A DNA stretch of 64,000 bases. Origin: Bin80 sp026709335. Lineage in GTDB: Bacteria > Bacteroidota > Rhodothermia > Rhodothermales > Bin80. Within the stretch, counting starts at the first letter, position 1, and each line of letters opens with the position of its first letter. The translations under genes were made by a program, and so were the position numbers. The stretch lies in contig OZ241385.1 in assembly GCA_965200825.1 (NCBI GenBank), forward strand, positions 2,046,001 through 2,110,000, in the 5' to 3' direction. Shown here piece by piece: positions 45,804-53,905 of the stretch. The notes under the pieces were generated by a model that saw only the letters and a program-made list of their open reading frames with translations, did no database searches and was not told the origin of the DNA.

Positions 45804-48800
45804 TTACCGCTGCACGTCCGTAGAATCGGGAATCCCCCGGCTGATGAGGACTTGAATATTCTGAGTGTTTTCGTCGCTGATTGCGATCATATCCAGAGCC
45901 GACCTTCCCAGAACTCCGTCGAGAATTCCCCGAATCCGACCTGTCGTCGCATCGCGCAAGATGGTCATGGGCTGATCAGTATTGCGGTCAAGGTTGACCA
46001 AGCCGCCTGGGCCCTGCAACGTGATCCTCGACAGTTCCTCTGTCCATGTGACTGGCACCGCGAACGTAAATCCAGCGCGCTCGTCGTCGGTGTCAGTGAA
46101 CTCCGACATGGCGAAGGACAACGAGAACAGCACTGCCCCCGTTTCATCTACGCCAGTGAGTGACCAGGGACCACCGGCCTCCGGTAGCACAGGTGAGGTG
46201 TCAATAAAGAAAGAAGGCCTTAAATAGGGTTCGCCTTCCTCGTTCAGACCACCCCAGAGCATCAGAGTGCGTTCAGAGGCAGTCCAAGCGGATGATGCCG
46301 CAGCGATCAGGTTCGAGTTGGGTTCAGTCTCGGTTTCGAGTCGGTAGCGAACCGCGTTGGTGAAATGATAATCGCTCGTCCAATCGGGGCGGCAGTAGGA
46401 CATGAAATCAGCCAGTCTCGGCGATATCAGCTCAGCGGTATCAAAGTTGTAGCCCCACGCACCAATATTCCCTTCCTCATAGGGATAGAATCGATCCGGG
46501 CTGCCAGCTCCGCCGCACGGTGCGTGGTCGAGGGAACGGTTGTGGCCGAACTCGTGTGCGATGATGTCAGAGCTAAGGACCGAGAAGCTTGACCAGCCGC
46601 CGATATGCGCGACGCCGGCGTATCTCCCCGTGGTGGGAGGTGCCATGACCGCCAAATAGTGACCATCCCGGCCTTCGGCGATCCGGATCATATTGACCTC
46701 GTCGAGGAGGTCGCCCCCGTTATTGGTGGATGTCAGGACCGGTTCATGCGCCGTTGCGTTGATTTCTGAGATTGGCAGTAGCAGGTGTGTGCGCTCAAAT
46801 AATCTATGGCCCTGGGGGTCGGCGGCCATGGCAGCGACCGTGTCAATGATCGAGGAATCTGGATTCTTCTGCCAGAGGAAGGGGACCAGCGTCACCTCGA
46901 AAACCGGCATCGTACGCACGTCCACCGCCATCCGGCCCGTGGCAGGGATGCGCGGCACTACGCCCAGTGCCGGATCGAGCGTCCTTTCAGGATCCGGCTC
47001 AATTACAACTTCGAGGCCGGGCTGGATTACATGGCCGGGGATTTCTGCGTTTGCAGACTTCAACAAAGAACTCTCGTCCACCTGCGCAGGGATAGGATGG
47101 GAGGTCCCGGGAATCTCCACTCGATGGATGACAGCTTCGCCCCAGTAGAAGGTCGCTCGTACAGGAGGCATGTTGGCATTTCCAGATTTTACTGTCAGAA
47201 ACACCCGCAGCAGCGCAGACTCCCCCGCAACCAGCGGCACCGGAAATTCGCGGGATTGGACAGCCTGAACAAGGTAGGCCATTGCTTTCTCGCCTTGTTC
47301 GCAACGCGTCACTCGCTGCCGCGTCACATTACTGAGCCAGTCAAGAAACTCCGGAATCGCCGGTGTACACAAGCTTGTCTCATTGATGTGCAACTCCTCG
47401 AGCAATTCAAGTGCTGTCAGGCCGAGAGGAAGGGGGCCGGCCAGGCCGGTATTGTGGTTCAGGCTCAGACTTCCCAATTCTGTGAGATGAACCAAGCCCT
47501 CCGGAAAAGGCCCGCTCAATTCATTGGAAGAGAGATTAAGAATCTCGAGATTCGGAAATGCGATCGTGTCGTTCACGATTATTCTCGGTTCGCGTAGTCC
47601 GTCAATCTTCGCCTGCAAGTCGTTGAATCGGTCCAGTTCCCGCGAGTCGGATGGAAATCGATGTTCATCGGAGTCCAGTTCCCAGGGGGGCTTCTCATCG
47701 TTCCTATTTCCCCAGAGAGGAATGCTATCACGTGGAGCAGAGGAAGTCTGCCTCATATCAGCTATGTGGCCGAGATCGGAAGGAATATCTGTCAGACGGT
47801 TTTTGCCAAGCTCCAGAATCTGAAGAAAGTCCAGTTCTCCGAGCCCCGATGGGAAGAGTGTGAACTCGTTCTGGGAAAGATCCAGAACTCTCAAACTTCG
47901 GAAGCCTTCAGGTGAATGCGGGAAGGCATTAAGTTGATTCCCACTCAGATACAGTGATCGCAAGTTTTCCAGTTGACCTAACTCTGGGGGAATGGAGGGG
48001 AGGTGATTCCCATTAAGATAGAGATACCTCAAGTTTTCCAGTTGACCTAACTCTGAGGGAATGGAGGGGAGTTGGTTCCCATAAAGAGAGAGCCACCCCA
48101 AGTTTTCCAATTGACCCAACTCTGAGGGAATGGAAGTGAGGCGGTTCTCAAAAAGATAGAGCGTCCTCAAGTTTTCCAGTTGACCTAGCTCTGAGGGAAT
48201 GGAGGTGAGGCGGTTCCCAGAAAGAGAGAGCCACCCCAAGTTTTCCAGTTGGCCTAACTCCGGGGGAATGGAAGTGAGCTGGTTCTCAGAAAGATCGAGT
48301 TCCCACAAGTTTTCCAGTTGACCTAGCTCTGGAGGAATGGAGGTGAGTTGGTTCTCAGAAAGACGGAGAGACCACAAGTTTTCCAGTTGACCTAACTCTG
48401 GGGGAATGGAGGTCAACTGATTGTAATTCAGATCCAAGTATTCCAGACTACTTAGTTTGCCCAGCTCTGGAGGGATCGGTCCAGAAAGCTGATTCGCTGC
48501 GAGATTGAGAAACTGTAAGTTTTCCAGATTGCCCAAATCGGCAGGGACTGAACCACGGAGAAGGTTATTGGACAGGATCAAGATATTCAGTTCGGCCAAC
48601 TCACCCAATTCCGGCGGGATCTCCCCATCCAGTTCATTCTCCCGCAACTCCAGGCTTACGACACGACCGTCTATGTTGGTTTTTACCCCGTGCCATTGTT
48701 CAAGCGGAGCATCGGTGAGCCAGTTGTCAGACACTGTCCAGTCAAGCCCTTTCGTAGCCTGATACACAATCTGTAAGATCTCACGGTCCTCCAACTGGCA

Positions 48801-51104
48801 TTCCTTTGCGGTGCCCTCGTGGGATGGGATTCCGGTGAGCCAAATCTGGAAGGATGCCGTAGTCGGAATGCACAGGCCCGTATTCGCATAATGCAGCTCC
48901 TGAAGCGGGAGCAGGCGGAGCGAAGGTGGCAAATATCCGGTCAAAGCATTGTCGCCGATCCGTAGCACCGTAAGGCCAGCCAATTCGCCGATCCTGTCAG
49001 TAAGATGACCCGAAAGGCCATTCCCCGCAAGATCCACAGTGGACACGCGGCCAGATGTATCCATCTTTATACCATACCATTCACCAAGAGGAACATCCGT
49101 AAGCCATCCAGTCGCGTTGGTCCAACCGTCCCCTCCTGCAGCTTCGTACAGGGCCTGCAATACCTCCCTGTCCGGGCAGATCGGGCCATCTTGTTGTTCT
49201 AGGGTTTCGTACCACGTGACCAAATTATCCGGAAGACAAAGATCGATGTTATAGCTGAACCTGAGCCCCCTCAATTTCGAGAGTTGCTGAAAACTCAGGG
49301 GAATCGTGCCCGACAGTTTGTTAAAAGAGAGAGAGAGCCAATCTAGATTGGCTAGGTTTCCGAGTTCAGGAGGAATCGAACCGGTCAGATCGTTGCTCCA
49401 GAGGATCAGAGATGATAGATTTTCAAGATTACCGAGTTCGGGAGGAATCGAACCGGTCAGATCGTTAAAACGGAGATCCAGAGATAATAGATTAGCAAGA
49501 CTCCCGAGTTCAGGGGGAATCGGGCCAGTCAGATTATTACCCGAGAGGCTCAGCTGTGTCAAATTGTCAAGGTTCCCGAGTTCGGGAGGGATCGGGCCGA
49601 TCAGATCATTTCCCCAAAGGCTCAGAAACGATAGATTGGCAAGTTTCCCGAGTTCAGGTGGAATTGGGCCACTCAGATTGTTAATATGAAGCCCCAGAGA
49701 CGATAGATTGGCAAGACTCCCGAGTTCAGGTGGGATCGAACCGGTCAGATCGTTCCAACTGAGATACAGAGACGATAGATTGGCAAGACTCCCGAGTTCA
49801 GGTGGGATCGAACCGGTCAGATCGTTCCAACTGAGATACAGAGACGATAGATTAGCAAGGTTCCCAAGTTCGGGTGGAATCGGGCCCGACAGTTCGTTAT
49901 CACTCAGGCCCAGACCCACCAGATTGAAAAGGCTCCCGAGTTCAGGGGGAATCGGGCCGGTCAGATCGTTACCACCAAGATAAAGATCCCCTAGATTGGC
50001 AAGATTCCCAAGTTCAGGTGGGATCGGGCCACTCAGAGCGTTACGACCGAGATCCAGAGACGATAGATTGGCAAGGTTCCCAAGCTCGGGTGGAATCGGA
50101 CCCGACAGTTCGTTACCAGTGAGGAGCAGAGACGATAGATTGGCAAGGTCCCCGAGTTCGGGTGGAATCGGGCCCGACAGTTCGTTACTATAAACAGAAA
50201 AAGACGATAGATTAGCAAGATTGCCAAGTTCAGGTGGAATCGAGCCCGACAGTTCGTTCTCAGAAAGGTTCAGATACGATAGATTGGCAAGTTTCCCGAG
50301 TTCAGGTGGAATTGAACCGGTCAGATTGCTGCGCCGGAGGTCCAAGCTAACGACCCGCCCGGCATTATCCGTACTCACTCCATACCATTCCCCCAGTGGA
50401 GCATCGGTTAGCCAGTTGGTATTGTCAAACCAGTTCGGCCCGTCCGTAGCATGATAGAGCGCCACCAGTACATCGCGATCAGTGATTCCGTCAGAGGCAA
50501 CCTGCACGGTGGCTTCGCCCGAGATCGTTGCTGTCTCCGGGATGACGTCCAATGTAGCCGTAATCGCTGTCATGCCTAAATCGACAGCGGTTACTTTACC
50601 CGTCGAGTCCACCACGGCCACTGAAGGATCGGCACTTGACCAATTAAAAGACACACCTGTTACAGAAGAACCATCCTGATCCTGAATAATTGCGCTGAGT
50701 TGGACGCTCTGGCCGAGAGAATCAATTGTCACCGCCTCGGGATGAACGCTGATAGCATTTTCTTCATAGTCATCTCCGCGTGCAATGAAAATCAATGTTT
50801 CCTCGTCATCCGTAATATCTTCATCGTCTTCTGCTGTCAGCGTCACCGTCTGTATGATATTCCAATTTGAAGGAGTGAACGTCAGTTCCGTTTTGCTCAG
50901 ACGGATTTCCGTCCCATCAGATCTTACAATATTTACAGTCACGTTTGACGTTGGCGCCGACGACAGCACGACCGTAATCTCCCCGGAGTCTCCCTCCACA
51001 ATCATCACCGCTGGCGGAGTGATCGACAATCTCTGTGCGAAAAGAGTCGGAGGGGATAGGCAGAACGCTAGTATGCATACGAAAATCCCATGTAAGATAA
51101 TCAT
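45804..51104 (-). CDS. Giant leucine-rich-repeat protein with metzincin-like domain; start supplied by IS66 end
   Basis: 1766 residues. A signal peptide (MIILHGIFVCILAFC... cleavage near FAQ at 24) is followed by a beta-sandwich (26-120) and a BIG_2-like Ig domain (about 122-200). An LRR cap (NWFDNTNWLTDAPLGEWYGV) leads to about 15 plant-type 24-residue repeats (LSGPIPPELGNLANLSSLDL; about 260-610). A second cap region precedes about 12 repeats of the 23-residue type (LTSIPPELGQLENL; about 820-1110), and more LRR-like sequence follows near 1180. The C-terminal part carries HEFGHNRSLDH (His1517, Glu1518, His1521, His1527) and a Met-turn FMSYC near 1566: a metzincin-type zinc peptidase, with Ser where Gly is usual. 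The first 34 nt lie inside IS66. Probably a secreted protein-binding protease; targets unknown. GC seems higher than in its neighbours. Confidence 0.82.
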   Translation of the reverse strand: MIILHGIFVCILAFCLSPPTLFAQRLSITPPAVMIVEGDSGEITVVLSSAPTSNVTVNIVRSDGTEIRLSKTELTFTPSNWNIIQTVTLTAEDDEDITDDEETLIFIARGDDYEENAISVHPEAVTIDSLGQSVQLSAIIQDQDGSSVTGVSFNWSSADPSVAVVDSTGKVTAVDLGMTAITATLDVIPETATISGEATVQVASDGITDRDVLVALYHATDGPNWFDNTNWLTDAPLGEWYGVSTDNAGRVVSLDLRRSNLTGSIPPELGKLANLSYLNLSENELSGSIPPELGNLANLSSFSVYSNELSGPIPPELGDLANLSSLLLTGNELSGPIPPELGNLANLSSLDLGRNALSGPIPPELGNLANLGDLYLGGNDLTGPIPPELGSLFNLVGLGLSDNELSGPIPPELGNLANLSSLYLSWNDLTGSIPPELGSLANLSSLYLSWNDLTGSIPPELGSLANLSSLGLHINNLSGPIPPELGKLANLSFLSLWGNDLIGPIPPELGNLDNLTQLSLSGNNLTGPIPPELGSLANLLSLDLRFNDLTGSIPPELGNLENLSSLILWSNDLTGSIPPELGNLANLDWLSLSFNKLSGTIPLSFQQLSKLRGLRFSYNIDLCLPDNLVTWYETLEQQDGPICPDREVLQALYEAAGGDGWTNATGWLTDVPLGEWYGIKMDTSGRVSTVDLAGNGLSGHLTDRIGELAGLTVLRIGDNALTGYLPPSLRLLPLQELHYANTGLCIPTTASFQIWLTGIPSHEGTAKECQLEDREILQIVYQATKGLDWTVSDNWLTDAPLEQWHGVKTNIDGRVVSLELRENELDGEIPPELGELAELNILILSNNLLRGSVPADLGNLENLQFLNLAANQLSGPIPPELGKLSSLEYLDLNYNQLTSIPPELGQLENLWSLRLSENQLTSIPPELGQLENLWELDLSENQLTSIPPELGQLENLGWLSLSGNRLTSIPSELGQLENLRTLYLFENRLTSIPSELGQLENLGWLSLYGNQLPSIPSELGQLENLRYLYLNGNHLPSIPPELGQLENLRSLYLSGNQLNAFPHSPEGFRSLRVLDLSQNEFTLFPSGLGELDFLQILELGKNRLTDIPSDLGHIADMRQTSSAPRDSIPLWGNRNDEKPPWELDSDEHRFPSDSRELDRFNDLQAKIDGLREPRIIVNDTIAFPNLEILNLSSNELSGPFPEGLVHLTELGSLSLNHNTGLAGPLPLGLTALELLEELHINETSLCTPAIPEFLDWLSNVTRQRVTRCEQGEKAMAYLVQAVQSREFPVPLVAGESALLRVFLTVKSGNANMPPVRATFYWGEAVIHRVEIPGTSHPIPAQVDESSLLKSANAEIPGHVIQPGLEVVIEPDPERTLDPALGVVPRIPATGRMAVDVRTMPVFEVTLVPFLWQKNPDSSIIDTVAAMAADPQGHRLFERTHLLLPISEINATAHEPVLTSTNNGGDLLDEVNMIRIAEGRDGHYLAVMAPPTTGRYAGVAHIGGWSSFSVLSSDIIAHEFGHNRSLDHAPCGGAGSPDRFYPYEEGNIGAWGYNFDTAELISPRLADFMSYCRPDWTSDYHFTNAVRYRLETETEPNSNLIAAASSAWTASERTLMLWGGLNEEGEPYLRPSFFIDTSPVLPEAGGPWSLTGVDETGAVLFSLSFAMSEFTDTDDERAGFTFAVPVTWTEELSRITLQGPGGLVNLDRNTDQPMTILRDATTGRIRGILDGVLGRSALDMIAISDENTQNIQVLISRGIPDSTDVQR
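49695..49838 (-). repeat. Exact tandem duplication of one 72-bp LRR unit
   Basis: Bases 49695-49766 and 49767-49838 are identical. Each is one 24-residue leucine-rich repeat unit (the two consecutive SLYLSWNDLTGSIPPELGSL copies). Other units differ at many positions, so this is a recent duplication by slippage or unequal crossing-over. It keeps the frame. Confidence 0.9.
51063..51070. repeat. IS66 copy 1 target-site duplication, left
   Basis: GAACGCTA, identical to 53063-53070 on the other side of the element. IS66-family elements make 8-bp duplications, so this fixes the element ends and shows a simple insertion. Confidence 0.93.
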
Positions 51105-53062
51105 TTTACTAATAAATTGAGGTTAACAATTTTCAATGTGTACGGGGATCCAATGTGGGGAATAAAGCATCAAGATTGAAAGAATTGGGCAGGTTTTTTG
51201 AGGTGTTCCTGTTTCGTAGTGGAGTTGATGAAGTTCATTGATTTTTTTGAGAAATAACCCCAAAAGAAGGGCGAATTTTTGAGGAAGTTTCAGGGGCAAT
51301 TCGTATCTTTATTGCATCATGAGCAACGCGAATAATCAGCTGGTTTGCGAGGACTCTTTGGGGCCGGTTTTGGTCGCGATTCTTGGCGAGGAGGATGCGC
51401 AGCGTGTGCTGGAATTCATGTGCAAATTCGGGGACGAGTGTGAAGAGTTTGTGCGACTGTTTCTGACCGAATTAATTCAGGCGAAGGAAGAGATGGTGGA
51501 TGCTCAGGAGAAGATAGATTACCTTCTTCGCAAGTTGTATGGTCAAAAACGGGAGCGGTTTGTCCATCCGGATCAGGGAGATTTATTTGGGGATCAGGCT
51601 CCGGTGATGGCCCCCGCACAAGAAGAGGAGAAACAGATCAAGGTGACCTACTCACGAAAGAAGCCGAGGCGGCTCTTTGGAGGGCGGAACCAGGATCTTC
51701 CCACCAAGACCATTGTGATTGATCCGGAGGGAGAGTTGTCGCATCTCAGAAAGATTGGCGAGGACGTGCACCGGGTCTTCCATTATCGGCCGGCGCAGAT
51801 CTTTGTGTATGAATATGTACGCAACAAGTATGTGGATCCAACGAACAAAGGTGCAGGGGTTTTGATGGGGGAGTTGCCTGCGGAGGTGAGCGGAAAACGC
51901 ACGGCGTCGGCGCAGATGCTGGCGCAAATCGTGATCAATAAATATGTGGATCATCTTCCTGTTGATCGAACGCGCAAACAGTTTTTCCGCCTGGGCGCCG
52001 ACCTTCCGACCTCGACGTTGAACGATTTTTGCACCCATGTGGCCACCGATCTGGAGCCTCTCTATGATCTTCATCGTACAGAAGTACTCAGCAGTGGATA
52101 CATTCAAGCGGACGAGACCCGCATTCCGGTGCGGGATCAGACCAAAAGCAAAGCATCTGGCCAGCATCATCTTGGTTATTTCTGGCTCTACTCAGCCCCG
52201 ACTCCCCGGTTGGTGTTCGTGGAGTACCAGCGGGGACGATCCAGAGATGGCCCGATGGGGATCTTAGAGGGATTTCAGGGGAAGTTGCAGACCGATGCCT
52301 ACAAGGTGTATGACCGATTTGATCACTTCGAGGGGATTGAGCACTTCAACTGTGTGACGCATTGCCGGCGCAAGTTTGAGAATGTGAAAGCTTCCCAATA
52401 CGAGTTTGTTCAACAGAATGTCGGGCATGTTCTATCGCTGTTTCGGAAGATCTATGCGATTGAACGAGATCTTCGTGAGCGAGACGTTTCGTTTGAAGAG
52501 CGGCAGTGCATACGTCAGGAAAAATCTGCTCCGATCTTTGATCAACTCAAGGCATTTCTGGAGCTCAATGCACTGGTTGGTCCGAAGTCCTGGAAGCAGG
52601 CGGTTCAGTATGCGCTGGTTCGCTGGCAGAAGTTGACGCGATTTTTGAATCACGGGGAGGTCGAGATTGACACCAATCTTGTCGAGAACCGTGTTCGTCC
52701 GATTGCACTCGGACGAAAGAACTACCTGTTTGCGGGCTCCCATGATGCGGCGCAACGTGCGGCGATTCTCTATTCATTGCTCAACACCTGTACCTTGCAC
52801 GAGGTGAACCCACAAGAGTGGTTGGTGGACGTATTAAAACGGATCCATACGATTGCCGAAGAGCAGAGGTCTACGCTATTGCCTCAGCACTGGAAGGCAA
52901 CACAGCAGATCGACCTCGCAAAAGCCGCATAGATCTGACGCGGTAGACATTTACTCCCCCTCCATCCTGCCATGATATCATCATCTGACATACCAGATGA
53001 AGCATTCGCAGAAATGATTCCAATTTACCGTGCCCGAGTATATGGGTTTTTCGTATGGATAC
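51071..53062 (+). mobile_element. IS66-family insertion sequence (single-ORF, ISBst12-like), copy 1
   Basis: 1992-bp element whose limits follow from comparison with the inverted second copy at 61943-63934 and from the 8-bp duplication. The terminal inverted repeats are imperfect: GTATGCATACGAAAATCCCA at the left and, on the other strand, GTATCCATACGAAAAACCCA at the right. It has one transposase gene and no tnpA/tnpB, as in the ISBst12 group. The 3' non-coding end has a 7-bp hairpin TCATCTG/CAGATGA at 52981-53000. The element sits within the signal-peptide codons of the LRR gene on the opposite strand; its left end encodes the new N-terminus. Confidence 0.95.
51319..52932 (+). CDS. IS66-family transposase (TnpC type), copy 1
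   Basis: 537-residue DDE transposase, the only gene of the element. Likely catalytic residues are Asp265 (QADETRIPV), Asp326 (LQTDAYKVYD) and Glu456 (NLVENRVRPIALGRKNY). The N-terminal quarter has the helical EEMVDAQEKIDYLLRKLYGQ segment usual for IS66, and the C-terminus matches the IS66 tail domain (LLNTCTLHEVNPQEWL). The protein is residue-for-residue identical to the copy at 62073-63686, so at least one of the two moved recently. Full length, probably active. Confidence 0.96.
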   Translation: MSNANNQLVCEDSLGPVLVAILGEEDAQRVLEFMCKFGDECEEFVRLFLTELIQAKEEMVDAQEKIDYLLRKLYGQKRERFVHPDQGDLFGDQAPVMAPAQEEEKQIKVTYSRKKPRRLFGGRNQDLPTKTIVIDPEGELSHLRKIGEDVHRVFHYRPAQIFVYEYVRNKYVDPTNKGAGVLMGELPAEVSGKRTASAQMLAQIVINKYVDHLPVDRTRKQFFRLGADLPTSTLNDFCTHVATDLEPLYDLHRTEVLSSGYIQADETRIPVRDQTKSKASGQHHLGYFWLYSAPTPRLVFVEYQRGRSRDGPMGILEGFQGKLQTDAYKVYDRFDHFEGIEHFNCVTHCRRKFENVKASQYEFVQQNVGHVLSLFRKIYAIERDLRERDVSFEERQCIRQEKSAPIFDQLKAFLELNALVGPKSWKQAVQYALVRWQKLTRFLNHGEVEIDTNLVENRVRPIALGRKNYLFAGSHDAAQRAAILYSLLNTCTLHEVNPQEWLVDVLKRIHTIAEEQRSTLLPQHWKATQQIDLAKAA

Positions 53063-53070
53063 GAACGCTA
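53063..53070. repeat. IS66 copy 1 target-site duplication, right
   Basis: GAACGCTA, second copy of the 8-bp duplication flanking 51071-53062. Confidence 0.93.
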
Positions 53071-53125
53071 CGAACACGAGTATCCATGCAAGGCCTCTCG
53101 TACCACCTTTGCCACTTTGTATCAT
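53063..53125 (-). pseudogene. Displaced native 5' end of the LRR gene (signal-peptide codons)
   Basis: Reading the minus strand from ATG at 53125, 21 codons give MIQSGKGGTRGLAWILVFVA plus Phe, a positively charged N-region and hydrophobic core. They run into the target duplication exactly in the frame of the LRR gene's CLSPPTLFAQ after 51062. Removing IS66 and one 8-bp repeat therefore restores a normal signal peptide. These codons now run into the transposon and cannot reach the LRR frame. Whatever promoter served the original gene is upstream, in 53126-53467, where I cannot identify it. Confidence 0.85.
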
Positions 53126-53467
53126 CCGGCATTTGGAGCTAATCATCATTTGATATGCCCTGCTCTGGCATTGGATTGTGAGTGACAGAGCGCATGACAC
53201 ATCCCTGTGAAGTGTCGCTCAAACCTCTCGGAGATAACGATCCTTTCGTATCTGTATGAAACTTCCCGAAATATCCCCTTTGCAAAAGAATTTGCAATAC
53301 TCTAAAAGCCTTCATAAAACAAATACCACAGTCGACAAATACGCGATTGCCGGCGTTCGTGAAAAGGAAAGTTACCCAATGATTTAGAAAAAAACCTGAA
53401 CTTTGCCGAAGATTCCCATATATGTGGATTTTGCTACACAAATTCCGATTTTTAAGAGATTTTTAAC
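53126..53467. other. Non-coding stretch upstream of the split LRR gene
   Basis: About 340 bp with no ORF I would support. It should contain the original promoter of the LRR gene (minus strand). An 18-bp sequence at 53426-53443 matches 45586-45603 in inverse orientation. Nothing else recognisable. Confidence 0.4.
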
Positions 53468-53744
53468 ATGAAAGATAATTTTGAAAATCTCGAAAATGTA
53501 AAGATCAGGGAAATCTGGAAGATGAGACAAAAGATTTTACTCCGTGGTTGGCTGAAAACGAGACCGATTTCAAGAAACCGTGAAAACCAAAATAGAATGG
53601 CTTCCACTTAAGGGCAAGAAAGCCTCAAAAATTCAGTGTACCCTTGCCGGTGATCCTCATGATGAGAATCGCCAATAGGATTATTTCAAATGGATGAAGG
53701 GCCTAAAATCAATTTCGATCCGAGTTTTCTCGGAACAATTGTAA
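53468..53744 (+). pseudogene. DUF4268-like nuclease remnant with internal deletion
   Basis: ATG at 53468 starts NLENVKIREIWK; one frame later comes DETKDFTPWLAENETDF. Together these match the N-terminus of DUF4268/DUF91-type nuclease-like proteins, which typically read LREIW...ARDFTPWLAEN. A few codons on, another frame gives the typical C-terminal end of the same family (KTKIEWLPLKGKKASKIQ ... a stop ... DYFKWM). The nuclease core between the two is deleted. Frameshifted, stop-containing and about 90 codons long against several hundred in intact members: dead. Confidence 0.6.
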
Positions 53745-53819
53745 AATTCAGATCACTGAATCTGCAAAATAATAGCAAACCCCAAGATAGTGGCTAGACA
53801 TGTAGGGTTTGTTGCCCCG

Positions 53820-53851
53820 TAGGTCAAAGCTTCCTTGTGGGCTTTGACCTA
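53820..53851. other. Perfect 11-bp stem-loop
   Basis: TAGGTCAAAGC and GCTTTGACCTA flank a 10-nt loop. It lies 55 bp past the xylulokinase stop, but neither strand has a following T run, so it is not a standard intrinsic terminator. It could stabilise mRNA ends, be a protein-binding palindrome, or be a leftover of mobile DNA. Confidence 0.45.
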
Positions 53852-53905
53852 CTCCGCCACCTCGATTAAATCCAATCTACGTTCCCCGGGCTTAGCAAGG
53901 CAAAA

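Noticed and set aside
49306..50227. Open frames on the plus strand with repeated FPSSGGIGPVRS-like units, which look like a repeat protein.
   Set aside because: They are the antisense of the LRR array; their periodicity mirrors the 72-bp repeat of the real gene, and they have no recognisable fold or start.
47900..50350. Regularly spaced near-identical DNA units resembling a CRISPR array or minisatellite.
   Set aside because: Period is 69-72 bp with no spacer/repeat division, and all units are in-frame coding LRRs.
51652..52170. A 172-codon antisense frame within the transposase gene (and its equivalent in copy 2).
   Set aside because: Shadow of the transposase codons with no independent start signal or family resemblance; present in both copies simply because the DNA is identical.
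52871..53200. A 109-codon minus-strand frame starting MSCALSLTI.
   Set aside because: It is a chimera: its middle is the displaced LRR leader (from 53125), and the rest runs into the IS66 3' non-coding end.
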